From Denitrificimonas caeni DSM 24390 (GTDB lineage: Bacteria > Pseudomonadota > Gammaproteobacteria > Pseudomonadales > Pseudomonadaceae), in the NCBI RefSeq assembly GCF_000421765.1, contig NZ_ATXQ01000011.1:1-64000 (forward strand): a stretch of 64,000 bases of DNA. The letters run 5' to 3'. Positions within the stretch are counted from its first letter, which is position 1; each line of letters starts with the position of its first letter. The position numbers and the translations under genes were made by a program. Under the pieces are notes generated by a model. The model had not been told where the DNA came from. It did no database searches and worked only from the letters and a program-made list of their open reading frames with translations. Positions 62,720 to 64,000 of this stretch are shown piece by piece.

Positions 62720-64000
62720 ACAATCCGCACCACTAAAGTTAGCGGTCGTGGGTCACACCAATGTCGGCAAAACCTCGCTCTTGCGTACGCTGACCCGCGA
62801 CGTTGGCTTTGGCGCTATTTCACACAGACCCAGCACCACTCAACATGTTGAAGGTGCGCGTTTATCGGTGGATGGCGAAGCGCTGATAGAGTTGTACGAC
62901 ACCCCAGGTTTTGAAGATGCGGTGGCGCTGTATGAATACATTGAGCAGTTACCCAAAACCGCTGAGCGCCTAGATGGCCCAGAATTGTTGCAGCGTTTTC
63001 TCAACAGCAGTGAGGCGCGGCAACGCTTTGAACAAGAAGCAAAAGTGCTGCGTCAATTATTACAGTCCGATGCCGGTTTTTATGTGATTGATGCGCGCGA
63101 GCCGGTATTGGCCAAGTATCGCGATGAGTTAGCCATCCTCACCATGTGCGGCAAACCCTTGCTTCCGGTACTTAATTTCGTCAACAGCACTGAACAACGC
63201 GAACCTGCATGGCGTGAAGTACTGGCGCGCTTAGGCCTACATGCGCTGGTGCGTTTCGATACCATCGCACCACCACAAGACGGCGAACAACGCCTATATG
63301 AAAATCTTAGCCTCGTCCTCGACAGCCAGCGACCACGCTTACAACGGCTGATTGAACACAACCAGACGCAAGTATTAGTGCGTCGTAAAGCCGCTTACCG
63401 ACTGATTGCTGAGCTACTGGTTGATGTCAGCGCTTGTCGTCGCAGCGTGCATCCTGACCAGCTAGAAGAAGCTATCCAAAACTTACACCGCGATGTGCGC
63501 CAGCGTGAACAGACCTGCGTAGAAGCACTATTGAAACTCTATGCCTTTCGTAAAGACGATGCTCAAGCCAGCGCACTGCCATTGGAAGAAGGTCGCTGGG
63601 GTGATGATTTATTTAATCCGGCGACAATGAAACAACTGGGCATTAAAGTCGGTGGCGGCATGGCCGCAGGTGCAGCTACCGGAGTGGGTATTGATCTACT
63701 CACCGGCGGCTTGAGTTTAGGCATGGCCACAGTGGTTGGCGCAGCAGTCGGTGGTTTAACCCAGACTTTCCGTAATTATGGCGAGCGCCTCAAAGGTAAA
63801 TGGCGTGGGGAGCGTGAATTAACCGTGAATGACAGCACTTTGCGCTTACTGGCCATTCGTCAACAGCGCTTACTCAATGCCTTAGAACAGCGTGGACATG
63901 CGGCGCAAGCACGGATTCAAATGGATACACCTCTCGAGCAGCAATGGCGTGAAGGTGAATTAGCGCAGCCGTTAAAAACGGCACGCGCCTACCCTGCTTG
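62712..64000 (+). CDS. DUF3482-family GTPase, cut by window end
   Basis: The first 429 residues of a GTP-binding protein; the frame is open to the end of the window, so the C-terminus is missing. The G domain shows G1 GHTNVGKTSL, G3 DTPG, and at the G4 position NFVN, an altered form of NKxD. After about residue 290 come predicted amphipathic or membrane-associated stretches (GVGIDLLTGGLSLGMATVVG). It begins 8 bases before the DUF2868 stop, so the pair is translationally coupled. Function unknown; the pairing suggests a GTPase acting with its membrane partner. Confidence 0.82.
   Translation, partial: MSEQSAPLKLAVVGHTNVGKTSLLRTLTRDVGFGAISHRPSTTQHVEGARLSVDGEALIELYDTPGFEDAVALYEYIEQLPKTAERLDGPELLQRFLNSSEARQRFEQEAKVLRQLLQSDAGFYVIDAREPVLAKYRDELAILTMCGKPLLPVLNFVNSTEQREPAWREVLARLGLHALVRFDTIAPPQDGEQRLYENLSLVLDSQRPRLQRLIEHNQTQVLVRRKAAYRLIAELLVDVSACRRSVHPDQLEEAIQNLHRDVRQREQTCVEALLKLYAFRKDDAQASALPLEEGRWGDDLFNPATMKQLGIKVGGGMAAGAATGVGIDLLTGGLSLGMATVVGAAVGGLTQTFRNYGERLKGKWRGERELTVNDSTLRLLAIRQQRLLNALEQRGHAAQARIQMDTPLEQQWREGELAQPLKTARAYPA

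Overview
The window reads as core chromosome of a gamma-proteobacterium in the family Pseudomonadaceae. The support is the gene set and its order: zur-znuCB next to a metNIQ operon, hisBHAF followed by asmA-mutY-yggX, gpmI-envC-ctpA, glnK-ubiK-comM, selO-mscK-cvrA and SutA, an RNA polymerase-associated protein typical of pseudomonads. By eye the base composition is nearer to half G+C than in most Pseudomonas, and many starts are GTG. This suggests one of the lower-GC, small-genome lineages of the family. The genus is inference. No phage, transposase, CRISPR array, toxin-antitoxin pair or recognisable defence island is visible.

Layout. 1-7.4 kb: REP-like repeat, selO and mscK (minus), cvrA K+/H+ antiporter (minus), a YiiD-type thioesterase. 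7.4-7.9 kb: gene-free stretch with two diverged REPIN-like repeats. 7.9-13.6 kb: HI0933-type flavoprotein, trhP, and a membrane PAS-GGDEF-EAL protein with a degenerate GGDEF motif. 13.8-19.2 kb: uvrD (predicted leaderless), an orphan TRAP-type binding lipoprotein, a Tim44-like protein, an SMI1/KNR4 protein and an acyl-CoA thioesterase. 19.2-25.1 kb: sutA, glnK (without amtB), ubiK, comM, an SCP2-like protein, an HU protein, ubiC-ubiA. 25.1-28.4 kb (minus): M23 peptidase, response regulator, secB, grxC, rhodanese. 28.5-32.9 kb: gpmI, envC, ctpA. 33-36.6 kb (minus): SBP_bac_3 protein, hisF, hisA, hisH, hisB. 36.7-40.9 kb: PanZ-like GNAT, asmA, mutY, yggX, tRNA-Phe. 41-45.9 kb: a second PAS-GGDEF-EAL protein, LysO-type exporter, MFS carrier and an unlisted 42-residue membrane protein. 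46-47.5 kb: DUF4398 lipoprotein and OmpA-family lipoprotein behind an AlgU/sigma-E-like promoter. 47.5-54.7 kb: metQIN, lipoprotein, ecotin, znuB-znuC-zur and divergent znuA. 55-57.2 kb: globin-coupled-sensor PAS-GGDEF-EAL protein. 57.3-64 kb: iron-type ABC permease, gcvT, gcvH, folA (minus), DUF2868 membrane protein and a DUF3482 GTPase cut by the window end.

How the genes work together. Several sets are functional units: ubiquinone synthesis (ubiC, ubiA, assembly factor ubiK), histidine synthesis (hisB, H, A, F), cell separation and envelope proteolysis (envC, ctpA), oxidative DNA and Fe-S protection (mutY, yggX), zinc homeostasis (zur with its own operator between zur and znuA) and methionine uptake. 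Three large c-di-GMP proteins differ in predicted activity: one GGNEF (phosphodiesterase only), one with both sites intact, and one oxygen-sensor type with intact GGDEF but altered EAL.

I did not find a clearly new multi-gene system. The best candidates for undescribed biology are small: a compact three-way-junction fold between lysO and an MFS gene, a short membrane protein after that MFS gene, an apparent intrinsic terminator inside the his operon, and the REPIN copies. Comparisons with other species rest on memory of gene families, not on a search.
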